64,000 nt of DNA from Zymoseptoria tritici IPO323 (lineage: Eukaryota; Ascomycota; Dothideomycetes; Mycosphaerellales; Mycosphaerellaceae), in assembly GCF_000219625.1 (NCBI RefSeq), contig NC_018217.1:682001-746000 (forward strand). Reading direction: 5' to 3'. Positions 43,110 to 54,054 of this stretch are shown piece after piece; position 1 is the stretch's first letter; each line of letters starts with the position of its first letter. A model generated the notes under the pieces. The model was not told the origin of the DNA. It did not search any database and saw only the letters and a program-made list of their open reading frames with translations. The position numbers and the translations under genes were made by a program.

Positions 43110-44964
43110 ATGTCGAGACCACTGTCCGCGGCTGAACAGCAGAGTCTGATCCACACTCCTAGAAGGAATGACATGAATGCACCACCTGAGCAATATCCTC
43201 CTCCTCGACCTGGGAAACGTCTAATCTTGTGCGAAGATGGTTCGTACACGTCTCCATTATCCATTGAAGTACCATGCCACCAGCTAACATTCTCTAGGAA
43301 CATGGCTGAACTCAGCCGGAGAAACACTTTCCGGAGCCCTGGATATCCCTAGCAACATCACTAGACTTTCGCGAGCAATCAAGGCTGTGAGCTCCGACGG
43401 GATTCAGCAAGTAGTGTACTATCATCAAGGTATCGGTGCCGGCGGAGGAATAACGAATCGTATCGTCGGTGGAGCTACTGGCAAAGGTATCACTTCAAAG
43501 TCCTGCACGATTATGGAACAATACTGAACCACCGTCGCAGGACTCGCAGAAAATGTCCGTGAAGGCTACGCATTCCTGGCGACCAACTATGTTCCCGGCG
43601 ATGAAGTCTACATCTTTGGCTTCTCTCGCGGCGCCTTCACAGCACGCAGCATCGCCGGTCTGATCGGAGATGTTGGCATGCTCTCAAGAGATGGTCTTCC
43701 ATTCTTCCCAGAAATCTTCAAAGACGTGAGGAACAAGCACGACGAAAACTACCGTCCGAAGCATCCCGACGTCCCATTTCCGAACAAACCGAGCGCTCTA
43801 GACCCTGCATACGCGAAGGAGCTCCAACGTCGAGGACTGACCTCACTGGGAGTGCGGATCAAAGTCGTTGGAGTATGGGACACAGTCGGCGCATTAGGAA
43901 CTCCCAAAATCGGCTGGCTCACCAGACTTGGTCTCCAATCCTCATCAATGCGAGAACTCTCATTTTACGACACCTCCCTCGACGACTGCATCGAACACGC
44001 ATTCCAAGCCCTAGCCTTAGATGAGCGACGCTTCGCATTCCCACCCGCACTATGGGAGAAACTCGAAGGCAACCAAACCACACTCCGACAAGTGTGGTTC
44101 CCCGGAGCGCACAGCAACGTGGGAGGCGGCTACGAAGACCAACAGATCGCCACCATTTCCCTCGCCTGGATGATGTCGCAATGCCAACCTTTTCTCGACT
44201 TTGACCTCGACTACATTCACGACGAATGGGAGCAGAACGAGATGGAGTATGAAGAAGCTGGTGAGAAGATCCGCCCTTGGTCGTTTGGGAAGATCTTCTC
44301 TGGTATGGACGGGATTTATGCGCTTGGAGGGACGAAGATTCGCACGCCTGGTCGATACTGCGCGTATAACCCGGCGAACGGGAAAGCGACGGACGACCCA
44401 CTTATTGAGACGCACGAGTATATCCACCCGTCCGTTCGATCACGGATGAAATTGCACGGACCCGGCCTGGACGACCGTGGCGAATACAAGTGCGAAGCGC
44501 TGAACGACTGGAAGCTCGTCATAGAATGGCCGGAAGGAGGAGCTAAGCGCCCGACTGTATATTGGCGTGCTCGGGAGAAGCCTGCAACCGGATTCGTCAA
44601 GACTCTGCCGGAGGCGCCATTGTGGGCGTTGGAGACGGAGTTGTTGAGATTGGATCCGGAGACGGAGGCGTATATCATGAAGCCGTCTGGAGTACGGCGG
44701 AAGAGTCAGAGGTTGCAGCAAAGGAGCTCGAGTGCGAGATCGGCTATGCAGAGTGGTGGAGATGGAGCTTTTGATGATCGGAGAGGTGGGAGTCGAAGGC
44801 TTGAAGAGGAGAGGAGGAGTAGTTGGAGACCGGAGAGTCGGAGACCTGAGAGCAGACGACCTGAGAGCAGACGACCTGAGAGCCGGGTACCGGAGCAGCG
44901 AAGGAGCGGGAGCCGGAGACCAGAGGCGAGGTCACCACCCAGGAGATCGGCTAGTAGGAGATGA
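43110..44964 (+). CDS. DUF2235 alpha/beta-hydrolase-like protein
   Basis: Three exons: 43110-43239, 43298-43486, 43541-44964 (580 residues); introns of 58 and 54 bases. The start MSRPLSAAEQQSL is the first ATG in the open frame. DUF2235 hallmarks are GKRLILCEDGTWLNSAGE across the first splice, VVYYHQGIGAGGGITNRIVG, the nucleophile elbow VYIFGFSRGAFTARSIAGLI, IKVVGVWDTVGALGTP, and RQVWFPGAHSNVGGGYED with the catalytic His. Fungal members are uncharacterised; bacterial relatives include type VI secretion phospholipases (Tle1), so ester or phospholipid hydrolysis is plausible. The last 85 residues are Arg/Ser-rich with tandem RRPES repeats from a 15-base DNA repeat, a likely disordered tail. It converges on the next gene with a 75-base gap. 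Confidence 0.9.
44838..44890. repeat. 15-base tandem repeat encoding RRPES
   Basis: About three and a half copies of CGACCTGAGAGCAGA within the 3' coding region of the DUF2235 gene. The copies are in frame and nearly identical. Confidence 0.85.
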
Positions 44965-45039
44965 TGCTCCTTGGACCTATAACCCTGAATCATACTTCCT
45001 TCCAACGACCAGTCCGTAACACTTTCAACCTCGTCCCTC

Positions 45040-46057
45040 TCACTTCGGCTTCGGCCTCCGAATAACCACCCGATCACCCTCACCCAACTCCCACCCCACC
45101 CCACCCTTCACCAACTCCTCCCAACTCGCATCCCCACTCCTCTCCACAAACCCCTTCTCGACGGCCATATAACTCCTCCCCAAACACTTCAACGCATGCA
45201 CCCTCATCCCCTCCGCCGCAAACTCCAAAATCGCCCTCCGATAGCCATCCACCGCCCTCTTCACCCTCCAAAACCGCACCCAATCATCCTGCACCAGCGC
45301 ATTCAACACAGCTCCAACTTTCCGATCGCGATTCCTCCACTTCGCCCGCGCGACGAAAGCGTCCTGTAGGTCGCCCTGTCGACACGCGAGGTCGAGGATC
45401 AGGTATGCGGAGAACTCCTGGACTTCGGGTAGAGAGAGTGGAGTGATGGGGTGGATGGAGCGGAGGAGGTATTGAAGAGCGGGCTGGTATGATTCCCAGG
45501 ACCGTGTGAGGATGCAGGCGTGGATGATGAACATGTAGGCGCGCTGAGCGAAGGCGTCGCAGCGTCGGGAACCGAGGATGGCTTCGCGGAGTTTGCGCAT
45601 CGCGAGGATGATGGTTGGGAGATCACTAGTGGGGTCGGAGGTGAGAGTGGGTGGTCGAACGGGTGGTGGTGGCATCGGTCTTGTTGATGAGGTGGCTTGG
45701 GAGGTGGCGGGTTGAGGAGCAGGGCGGGCAAGGGAAGAGGTGGGTTTGATGGAGAGGGAGGAGAAGGCGGCTTCGAGGTCGTCGCCACCGTTGGAGGAAG
45801 CGCAGAATTTCATGTACCGCTCGACGATGCGGGTGTAGTATGTTTCCTGAGCTTTGTGGTCATGGAGTCTTTCAAGGTGAGATGTCGATGTTAGCTTATG
45901 AACGTATTGTGCTTGTCAGATATATAGATAGAGAGCACCTCGTTTCTCCTTTGGATGGAAGACCGTATGCTTCAAGTGGATCGGAGGGAGCGGGCTTTAA
46001 TCTGTTCCATGCTCCCGATGGACCTCGTCTTGGTTGTGGTCGAGTCGAGGCCGCCAT
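45040..46057 (-). CDS. CSN8/PSMD8/eIF3K-like (PCI-type) fungal protein
   Basis: Two exons on the minus strand: 46057-45939 and 45868-45040 (315 residues). The small first exon is not obvious as an ORF; it encodes MAASTRPQPRRGPSGAWNRL and DPLEAYGLPSKGETR and joins LHDHKAQETYYTRIVERYMK in phase through a 70-base intron with a GCTAAC branch. A Pro/Ser-rich stretch (about 82-120) precedes a helical repeat region (ILAMRKLREAILGSRRCDAF, YLILDLACRQGDLQDAFVAR, VGAVLNALVQDDWVRFWRVK). Helical segments of this kind plus the basic end VVIRRPKPK fit the Pfam CSN8/PSMD8/EIF3K family. The true orthology (COP9, proteasome lid, eIF3 or none) is not decided by sequence reading, and the family call is moderate. 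Confidence 0.72.
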
Positions 46058-46368
46058 GCTGATGACGGTAATTCAGGGTTTCGGTGAAGCGAGGCCAGGA
46101 GAACAACGGCAGCGAAAGAGAGCGTCGGTCTGGAAGGAAGTGGAGCGCTCCCGAGTATGGCTTGTGGAGACCTCGGCCAGACCCGCCAACGTCCTTCGCT
46201 CTTTTCCACATTTCCTCGCTCAACACGGTCTGGTCGTTGCAGATTCGCTGATTCACTGATTTTCCTTGAAATGTCATATGCTTCCTTATAAGACCTAAGT
46301 AGGTGCGCTTCTTCTCTCTTGGTTTTCTTCCCTCGATCCTACACGTGTACCTCCAGGACTTCCTCAAG
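46058..46368. promoter_or_regulatory. bidirectional promoter between PCI-like and Izh-like genes
   Basis: About 310 bases between divergent start codons, with no other feature seen. Such spacing implies a shared promoter region. Confidence 0.5.
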
Positions 46369-47439
46369 ATGTCGACCAAATCCTCCAAAGTCAAGAAAGA
46401 AGAAGAATCATCCACTCTCCTCCAACAAACCGAGAAGAAAGTCTCCCAAGCCCTCACCATTCTCTGGAACGACCTCCCTCATTGGATGCGAGACAACCAC
46501 TACATCCTCTCCGGCTACCGGCACCCTTCCAATTCCTACGCCGGCTCCATCTCCAGCATCTTCAGCCTCCACAACGAGTCCGTCAACATCTGGACCCATC
46601 TCCTCGGCTCCCTTGTCGCCTTTGTCACAGCCAGCATCCTCTACTTCACTGTCCTTCCCCGTTTCCATTTGGCTACATCTGAAGATGTGGTGGTGTTAGG
46701 ATGCTACTTCTTCGGCGCGGTGGTCTGTCTCGGCATGTCGGCCACGTTTCACACGATTTCGAACCACTCAGAGGCAGTGCAGAAGTTTGGAAATCGCCTG
46801 GATTATATCGGAATTGTGGTGTTGATTTGGGGGTCGTTTATTCCGTCTATCTATTATGGTTTCAGTGCGGAGCCGGGGTTGGTGAGGGTGTATTGGTCGA
46901 TGGTGAGTGTGCTTGATCTTTCTCTGGAGGTGCGAAGTGGTCAACTGACTGATTACCAACAGATCACCACAATCGGAGCTGGTACACTGGTTGTGGTCCT
47001 CTACCCCAAATTCCGCACTCCCGAATGGCGACCCGTGCGAGCACTGATGTTCGTGCTCATGGGCCTGTCGGCTGTGATTCCCGTGGTTCACGGAGTGTCC
47101 AAGTACGGCTACGCTCAGATGGAACAGCGGATGGGATTGTCATATGCGATCGGCCAGGGAGTGTTGTATATCGTTGGAGCGGCAATATACGCTGTAAATT
47201 GAAGCCTTGAGGACACTCTGGAGAAGCACAGACTGACCACGATGCAGGGACGAGTACCGGAACGATTCAATCCCGGCGCTTTCGACATTTGGGGCAGCTC
47301 GCATCAGATCTTCCATGTTCTGGTCGTCATGGCGGCTGTGACACATTTCGTGGGACTGGTCAAGGCGTTTGACAATGAGCATAGTGCGAGGACACTGGTT
47401 GGTTTCGTTGAGGCGAAGGGTCTTTTGCCTTGGAGTTGA
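46369..47439 (+). CDS. adiponectin receptor / Izh (hemolysin III, PAQR) family membrane protein
   Basis: Three exons: 46369-46902, 46963-47193, 47248-47439 (318 residues). The short cytosolic N-terminus ends in LPHWMRDNHYILSGYRHPSN. The PAQR signatures follow: FSLHNESVNIWTHLLGSLVA (first metal-binding region), LGMSATFHTISNHSEAVQKF with the metal-ligand His, RLDYIGIVVLIWGSFIPSIY, and near the C-terminus SSHQIFHVLVVMAAVTHFVG, the HxxxH pair. Seven hydrophobic helices can be drawn. Fungal Izh proteins act in zinc and sterol/lipid homeostasis and respond to osmotin-like ligands in yeast; the fold has ceramidase-like metal chemistry. Which Izh paralogue this is cannot be decided. It shares a divergent promoter region with the PCI-like gene and converges on the epoxide-hydrolase gene. 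Confidence 0.92.
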
Positions 47440-47609
47440 GCGGATTCTTGACTTCGAAGTTTGAGAGCCCTTCATATACGCTGATGCTTTTGCAGGACAG
47501 ACGATAATACTTAGATCCCTATAGATGAAGACGAATAGTCATCACGGCCGTCCAGTCCCTCATCGTCTCACATTTCCTCTCATCAACAGCAAGACCAACC
47601 TCCTCATCC

Positions 47610-48781
47610 TCACTCCCCATCAGCAAATCCCCTCTTCTTCAACCAACTTACAATCACACCCGTCGCCTCCTCCGGCTTCTCATACGGCACCCAATGCCGA
47701 CTCTCCAGCTCCACAACCTCCAGATCCGGGACCAGACCCATCTGCTTCGGCATCTCAATAAAATCCGTCCGACACACCGCATCCCCCGTCGCTCCCACGA
47801 ACAAATACGGCTTCTCCACTTTCCCGTTCCCCAAACCCTCCGCCAGCGCCTTCTCGCTCGCATCCTGCACCCCTTCGACGTGCGCGCGATACCAGCAGTT
47901 CTGCGACTGTAAGCCGCCGTTGGCTTGAGTGGCCATCCAGGCGTCTTGAAAGGCTTCGTCCTGTGCGTAGGGGAGCAGGCCAGCGGGGTCTTTCTGGTTG
48001 GAGGTGATGAAGTCGGCCATGGCGCCGCGGTTGCAGAAGAGTTTCAACATGTGTGCGTCCGAGGCGCCGTGGCAGGCGTGCCAGACGGAGGGGAGGTGGG
48101 CTTCCATTTGCTTGGGCCCGTCGACTGTGGCGAAGAATTCCCTGCGATCGAGGTTGTTGTCAGGCGGACTGAGCGGGGATGAGGTGTGGAGGTTGTTGAG
48201 ATGGACTTACCAGTAGGCGTACATGGGATATCCGATTAATTTCTCGGTCATGGTGTTGGCTGCGTCGAGGTTGAAGGGCTCGCTGCGAGTCGGCATCAAG
48301 GCTACGTTGAGGGTGATGAGGCCGGCCATTTGGGGGGTGTTGAAGAGGTAATAACGCTGGGCGAAGTAGGAGCCCCTATGTGTGAATCAGTACGCTGTCA
48401 TGAGCAACAAAGTCACACGAGATCGAAGAGTAGTCGCTCGAACACAACATACCAATCATGCCCGACCGGAATGACATTCTTCTCAACTCCCTCGGCCGTC
48501 AGGATCTCCTTGACATCCTCCACCATGGCCTTGATCTCGAAAGCCTTGGGATCAACAGGCTTGGATGTCTTCCCGGCACCCAGCAAGTCTGGAGCAACCA
48601 TCCGCAAGCCGGATTGGAGGAGATGAGGTATCATGAATCGCCAGAGCTCGGCGGCATCCGGCCAGCCGTGGCAGAGGAGGAGAGTGGGCTTGCCGGAGGA
48701 CGTGGAAGTAGAGGGAGAGATGTAGTAGCGATAGGTGAGGTTGCGGGTGGTGGTGTGGTATTTCTCTTGGAGGCTGTCCAT
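47610..48781 (-). CDS. epoxide-hydrolase-type alpha/beta hydrolase
   Basis: Three exons on the minus strand: 48781-48453, 48375-48211, 48141-47610 (341 residues); both introns interrupt a Trp codon. The oxyanion motif is LLCHGWPDAAELWRFMIPHL. The nucleophile elbow VIPVGHDWGSYFAQRYYLF carries Asp (G-H-D-W-G) as in soluble epoxide hydrolases and haloalkane dehalogenases. A lid Tyr candidate lies in NCWYRAH, the acid in YLFVGATGDAVCR, and the catalytic His in ELESRHWVPYEKPEE. Together these fit hydrolysis of an epoxide to a vicinal diol in the cytosol. The C-terminal GFADGE is not a peroxisomal PTS1. It converges on the Izh-like gene at 170 bases. The natural substrate is unknown. Confidence 0.9.
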
Positions 48782-49662
48782 GTTGGCGTGTGTTTCGCGG
48801 TGATGGAATAGCTGTTCGATGTGAGTTGTGTGTTTTTTTTCTCTCTGCGAGCTGCTATCGTTGTTGAGAGAGTAGGAGAGAACGTTTTAAATAAGAAACG
48901 ACCGAGTAAAGTCGGGGTTGTGAGCTGCGTATGTATCGTCAAGTCCAGCTCGGATTAGCTTACGGCCGGATGCTGTCGGAGTCGCTGATGTGATGATCGT
49001 TGTGAAGTTGGCGGTATTCACGGCTGACTGTGAGAGGTATACTCCAGCCTCCGCTATGTGACGGCCGAGGTCTTGAGATCCTATACCTTGTTGGCTTACT
49101 CGCAAAGTGATGCTCGACTGCGAGCTCGATCCTACAGAGGTGAAGTGGAGTACCTGCACGAGTTGTGGAGTAGGCGAGTTGAGCTCATGTGGGCAGCCGA
49201 GATGCTGCAGCAGAGACGAGGTAGCCCTTGAAGTTGACCGTCAGCTTCGTGTCACAATGCTCGAGTCAACGTCAGTCATGCCGCTGCGTGGTTCTGGATT
49301 GCGACCATAGTCAAAACGTGCATAGGGGACTACAACGTCACACAAGACTCAGAGGAGACAAGATTAGTTCTGACCACATCGGCACTGATATTGAAAATTC
49401 AAGGAATTTGTCCATCTGCTCCGCCTTTCACCCTTCTTGAATGTCCCATTATCAGGAAAGACTCGATCGTTCAACAACAGAACTTTCTCACATCTCGTTC
49501 GTGCAAATCAGATTCGGTATTCGGCCTGCCTTCGCACTTCCAGATGCCATGCCACCCACACCGTACTTGTCTCGACCGAACGTCGTCCCGTGGAAGCGTG
49601 CATCGTACCGCTTAGTCTCGCTTCGTTCGTCTTGAGGGTGGCGACGCGCGTCGTGATAATGT
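48782..49662. other. intergenic region
   Basis: About 880 bases. A T-run (48833-48840) and CTCTC tract upstream of the epoxide-hydrolase start suit its promoter. A 90-codon minus-strand frame is not supported as a gene. Confidence 0.4.
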
Positions 49663-49842
49663 TTAGAAGATGATGGATTGGCATTGCTTGTCCTCGCAGC
49701 GGTAGATGTATTCGCCGCAAGTCCCGCACTGCACGTCGTTCGCAGCTGTAGTGCAGTCCACTCCGTTGCCTTGGAATGCGCAGTCGGCGGACACGAGGCC
49801 TGCGAAAGTGGCCAGGAAGGCGAGAGCGGCGGTGAAACGCGT
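49663..49842 (-). CDS. small secreted cysteine-rich protein with apparent ACG start
   Basis: A 59-residue frame ends at TAA 49663. It has a textbook signal peptide, RFTAALAFLATFAGLVSA, then a mature part of 40 residues with six cysteines (at 21, 30, 39, 42, 49 and 54 counting the first codon as 1), spaced C-x8-C-x8-C-x2-C-x6-C-x4-C. The residue before RFTAALAF would be the initiator Met, but the codon is ACG (49842-49840), in a good context with A at -3. There is no in-frame ATG upstream before the sequence loses signal-peptide character, and no ATG exon was found that splices in cleanly. It is either a non-ATG start or a start codon lost by one T-to-C change. The size, signal and cysteine count resemble fungal effector-like proteins; no named family is recognised. 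Confidence 0.6.
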   Translation of the reverse strand, partial: TRFTAALAFLATFAGLVSADCAFQGNGVDCTTAANDVQCGTCGEYIYRCEDKQCQSIIF

Positions 49843-52800
49843 GGTTGGTTCTTTAGCTGTGAAGCGGTCGTGGATTGGGTCGGCGTAATGATTGGCAGGC
49901 TGAAAGGTTGAGGATCGAGCTGATGGGTCGGAGATATGGAGGGTCGTGCGGGAAGTAGATATATGAAGGATAGCAACTCTGCGGACTCTGAGATACTTAT
50001 CTGTTCCGAGTGGCCTGGTCGACAGGGTATGCCTTGGACAGCTCGGATGCTGTTGCAGCCTGTGTCGTGCGCATGCAAGAATAGCGCTTGATGTCGAAGT
50101 TCATCGCTGTCCCCTCTAAGCAAATAAGCCTAAGGTATCGACATCTCATCGAACTTGTGGGTCTTGCTGATGGAAGGATTGTTGTACGGATGCAGGCAGA
50201 AGTTCTTGTGATGCCTGAGGCAGCAATAGCTTGACTAAGCGAATTTTGTACACCACCTCATCCGGATCACCACCTCATCAAGGTTCAATGCAACTTCTCT
50301 CTTGCTAAAAACTCTTTCCAGGTTATGAATGACATTGCTTACGCTCGACTATGATCATCGTATCATGTTATGACCCGCAAATCGCAGGGTCTCTCCTTGT
50401 ACAATCATCTCAACGAATTCCCGTGGACTGAATAACTCCGGTCCTCTCCTTGTACAATGACCTCCGCGAGCTCCGTCGACCGGGTATTCGAAGCTCTCGA
50501 GTCTCAATGTTTGAATGACCAGGCCTGCCAATGAGACCAGCTCCTGCAGCTGACATCGGTTTGCTGCCAATGGAGACGTCATTGGGCAACATCGACACCG
50601 CCTCGACCATGCATAGATCCGGAAACGTCGGTCTTCCTCAGGGATACATCAAATCTTCCTCGCTGTTCCAAGACTCATCGCCTAGACCAGACAAGAGCAT
50701 GCTCTCCAAGCAGCAATAATTGGAAAGTGCATGTCATCAAACTTTGGCTTCAGACTCTTCGTCAACGCGACGGCATCACAAAATCTCGATCTCAGCCGCA
50801 TACAGAAATTATGTGACAGGACTCCCGTGCTTCCACGCCGCATACAGAAACTACGTGAAGGGAACCGACCTTCCACGCTGCCACCAATGTCCCAGCACCT
50901 GCCAATCGGGGTGAGGGAGGATAGTAATATGCCATCCATTCCCACCTTCCCTCGGGACCAAGGACAGGATTGTCAGCTAAAATTAGTAGACAGCTCTGGG
51001 AGCTTGAACGGCCACGGAGCGCTGCGGCGTTTCTCTACAGGCATTTCGATCACCATACCGCCGCCGACCTGACATCATCTCAGGCTCTCTTAGGTCATAT
51101 CCGCAGTCCCGAGCATCATGGAAGAGCTCATGTCTCCGCTGCGATGCTTTTGCAAAGCCGCAGCGACCACACGCACCGCCAGCGAAAGAAACCTGGACCA
51201 CGCAAGTAATCCCTCAATCTTCACGACCAAAGCATGTCGTCCTCGGACGTCGCCAAAGCGAACCTCCGTGCTTCCGCTCAGACTGCACCATTCAAGCCAA
51301 CCGAGCGATATTTGTACGGTGAAAGTTGCGCGGAGAGTTGGGGAGATGTGCATTAGGGTCGTTGCTTTCACGGTCTTGTCTTGTCGGCAATGTGTCTCTA
51401 CATTTGCATGGTCGGATTGCGACGATGCAGGATGCTAGATCTTTCTTGAATGAGAAATCATGCAGACCTCTCGGCTCTGCATCGTGCTTCTCTCCATCAC
51501 CACGACCGTCCGGGCTGCCTTCGACAACGTCACCAACCACACGGTGCGAAACCATTCGACCTGGCCATCTCGAGGATAGCTGTGGTGGGGAGAGGACGAC
51601 TCGGAGCGTGTTCTTTGAGATTGCTGAAGGTTTGAGTCTGCCAGATGACGAGGCCGCTATTGGTTGTGATGTTTGCTGTCAATCGTACCAGCGAGCAGTT
51701 GTCGACGTCTAACGGAGCACACGACGTTGTCTGTCACCCAGCTATTCCTCGTGAAAGCGATGAATTTATCCATGGTAGGTAAGCCCTCGGCATTCAACGT
51801 CTCGATGATCGGCGGTCAAGTCCATCGGGAGTTGTACCGTACGCCAGCATTGGCTGGTGTACCAATTATTGTATGCTGGGGTATTGGGAAACGGTCATCC
51901 TCGACGACCGTGATCTTGAACGGAAAGCGTGACAGAAGACCTGTCAATGGCATCCCCACGATGAGGTCGTGTCTCGTGTGTTCTTGTCGTCGATATCTGG
52001 GTACAGACTGTTTGTTCGCTCTGTAAAGGACGTTCGCGAGACCGAACGGAAGCTCGGACGAGGCAGCCGTTGCGGCCGAATGTCAGCTTTTCGCAAGTCC
52101 CAGCTGTTTCCTCATGGCCTCAGATCATTGAATTCAGTTGTTATTGCTCAACTGCTCGAACGATGTCGCCATTACAGGGGTCTCGATTGAAGGTGATGAT
52201 GCTCTGATCGAAGAACAACTTCCAACGGTCTTGAACCGAAACGCACCACCAACCTTCGCGAGTGGGGGCGGGGTTGTCAGCGAGCCCGATTCCCGAGTTG
52301 TGAACAGAAACCACGTGGCATTGGATCAATGAGCAGGAATGAGCAGGAGGTAAACGCACCCTTATTAGTGTTGCTGGGTCCCGTGTGCCCAAGTTTTGTT
52401 CGCAATTTTAGGAGGCCCGTCCCTTGTGCACCATCTTCTATCAAGCCTCAAGATGCTGTCCTGAATTGTCGTTGGTGACCGTTTGACAGCCCAGCCACGA
52501 CGCGGCCGTTGACCGGAAGGAACAACGGCGAAGAAGCCGAGAATGCAAGCCACGATGGCACGATGGATGCACAATGTTCACGTCCGATTTGACATGCATG
52601 CCTTCTGCAGAGAACGAATGGTTGACCTTCGATGCGGCCCGGCGAACGGAGCTTGCCTTTCAACTCCTGACAAGTGCATGCGGATCGGCGAATAAACATT
52701 GAGCAGACTGGGATGCGAAACAGCCCATGCCCCTGTCAGAGACCTTGTTCCCCGCAGGAACACGAACATCAAGCTCGGAAGGGGAAGCTGAGAAGGAGTA

Positions 52801-53250
52801 CAAGCTTCGCACGGCATATGCAACGACAATGACTTCCGCCTCGTGAATCTCTTCCTCGATTCGATCTTTTCACCACATTCACAACACACCCGTCGGACAT
52901 TTCTTGTCTATCCTTCCTCCGCGATCGACCACTGCTCTACCGCGCACGAATCGGCTTGCTTTCCACCCGTTGCGCCGTTACCAATCCAGCCATCCTTCAG
53001 GGCTTGGTCAAAGAGTCAAGACCGCCGATCAATCCGTCCGTCGACGTCAATCAGCACTTCATTCATCGTTGCATTACTCGCATCTCGTCACACGCAGAAG
53101 AAGAGGTCTGCGCAGGCAAAGGGCACAGAGGCACGTCCAGAAGTTCTTGAACAACACAACGCGAAACACAGCTTCAACCAAGGTACCTTACACCTTGAAA
53201 GAGCTCGAACCCCACACATTCAGCATTGGCCCACAGAAAGCTGCGTCAAC
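49843..53250. other. long gene-poor region
   Basis: About 3.4 kb without a gene I can support; frames up to about 130 codons occur on both strands but show no domain or splice pattern. Two short direct repeats are present: CTCTCCTTGTACAAT at 50391 and 50444, and a 42-base duplication at 50796-50879. The last 400 bases are C/A-rich and open in the frame of the next gene, probably its long 5' leader. Confidence 0.4.
50796..50879. repeat. 42-base tandem duplication, diverged
   Basis: CCGCATACAGAAATTATGTG at 50796 is repeated as CCGCATACAGAAACTACGTG at 50838, and both copies end with CTTCCACGC. It is noncoding as far as can be seen. Confidence 0.8.
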
Positions 53251-54054
53251 ATGCAATCCTCGTTCAACACCAACATGGCGCGAAAGTCCTACATCCTCTC
53301 CGTCGAGCCCGTCGACTTCTCTCTCACCGACGGTACAAACATTCCCGCGCCACTCGACACTCCACCCATCACACCTCTCGATGGCCCAAGGTCTCGCACA
53401 CGACCTACAACAGGCGGACCGCTCACTTCACACCCCACACACCAGATGATGCCAGGAGCATGCCCTCCTTCGCCAGAGCCTGAAGTCACGCACAACTCGA
53501 ACAAGCAATCGATGTCGACCACGGACGGCGCCCATTCGATCCACACCCGCACCGACAGCCTCTTGCAACAATCACCGACTCCATTCGACACGCAAGCCTC
53601 TTCACCTACACTGCGCCGTCCCACAGGCGTCCGTCGCATCTTCAGCATGTCATCTCTCCGTCAGTCCTTCAACAGCCCGCGCACATCACTCAGTCAGCGT
53701 CCTGGTTCCTCCTACCAGGACCCCTACGCGCCGACTGTGTACCAGACACAACCTCCTTCAACGGCGACATCTCCAACGACGTCCATGCAACCTCCTTCAG
53801 CTCTGCACACCTTCCAGGATCAGAACAAACTCCGCAAGAAGCGGTCCAGTAGCTGGTTCAAGCGTCAGAGCGGGTTCTTCAGCAGCAACGATGAAGGTGT
53901 GCTCGAGGTTGTGAGCGAGGATCTGCGCGAGAAGAAGAGGACGAAGAGCAGTCGCGGTCATCTGCCTATGCTGCCGGAGATTAGCACTTTGACTGGCGAT
54001 GAGGCGATGGAGGGCTCAATTGGGTGGGATGAGGAAATGTTCAAGAGATGGTGA
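53251..54054 (+). CDS. Ser/Pro/Thr-rich fungal protein of unknown function
   Basis: 267 residues from ATG 53251 (MQSSFNTNMARKSYILSVEP); a second Met at 53275 is an alternative start. The frame stays open for 136 codons upstream, but that part looks like translated leader. The sequence is mostly disordered. Three segments look constrained: the N-terminal KSYILSVEPVDFSLTDGTNI, a central TGVRRIFSMSSLRQSFNSPR, and KLRKKRSSSWFKRQSGFFSS, with a C-terminal LPMLPEISTLTG and IGWDEEMFKRW. Basic/Ser clusters of the RRxS type suggest phosphorylation. No membrane segment is present and no family is recognised. The following 300 bases hold a degenerate repeat. Confidence 0.75.
   Translation: MQSSFNTNMARKSYILSVEPVDFSLTDGTNIPAPLDTPPITPLDGPRSRTRPTTGGPLTSHPTHQMMPGACPPSPEPEVTHNSNKQSMSTTDGAHSIHTRTDSLLQQSPTPFDTQASSPTLRRPTGVRRIFSMSSLRQSFNSPRTSLSQRPGSSYQDPYAPTVYQTQPPSTATSPTTSMQPPSALHTFQDQNKLRKKRSSSWFKRQSGFFSSNDEGVLEVVSEDLREKKRTKSSRGHLPMLPEISTLTGDEAMEGSIGWDEEMFKRW

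Noticed and set aside
49488..50123. 211-codon minus-strand frame
   Set aside because: It overlaps the small secreted protein in another frame and lacks domains; the six-cysteine frame fits a real protein far better.
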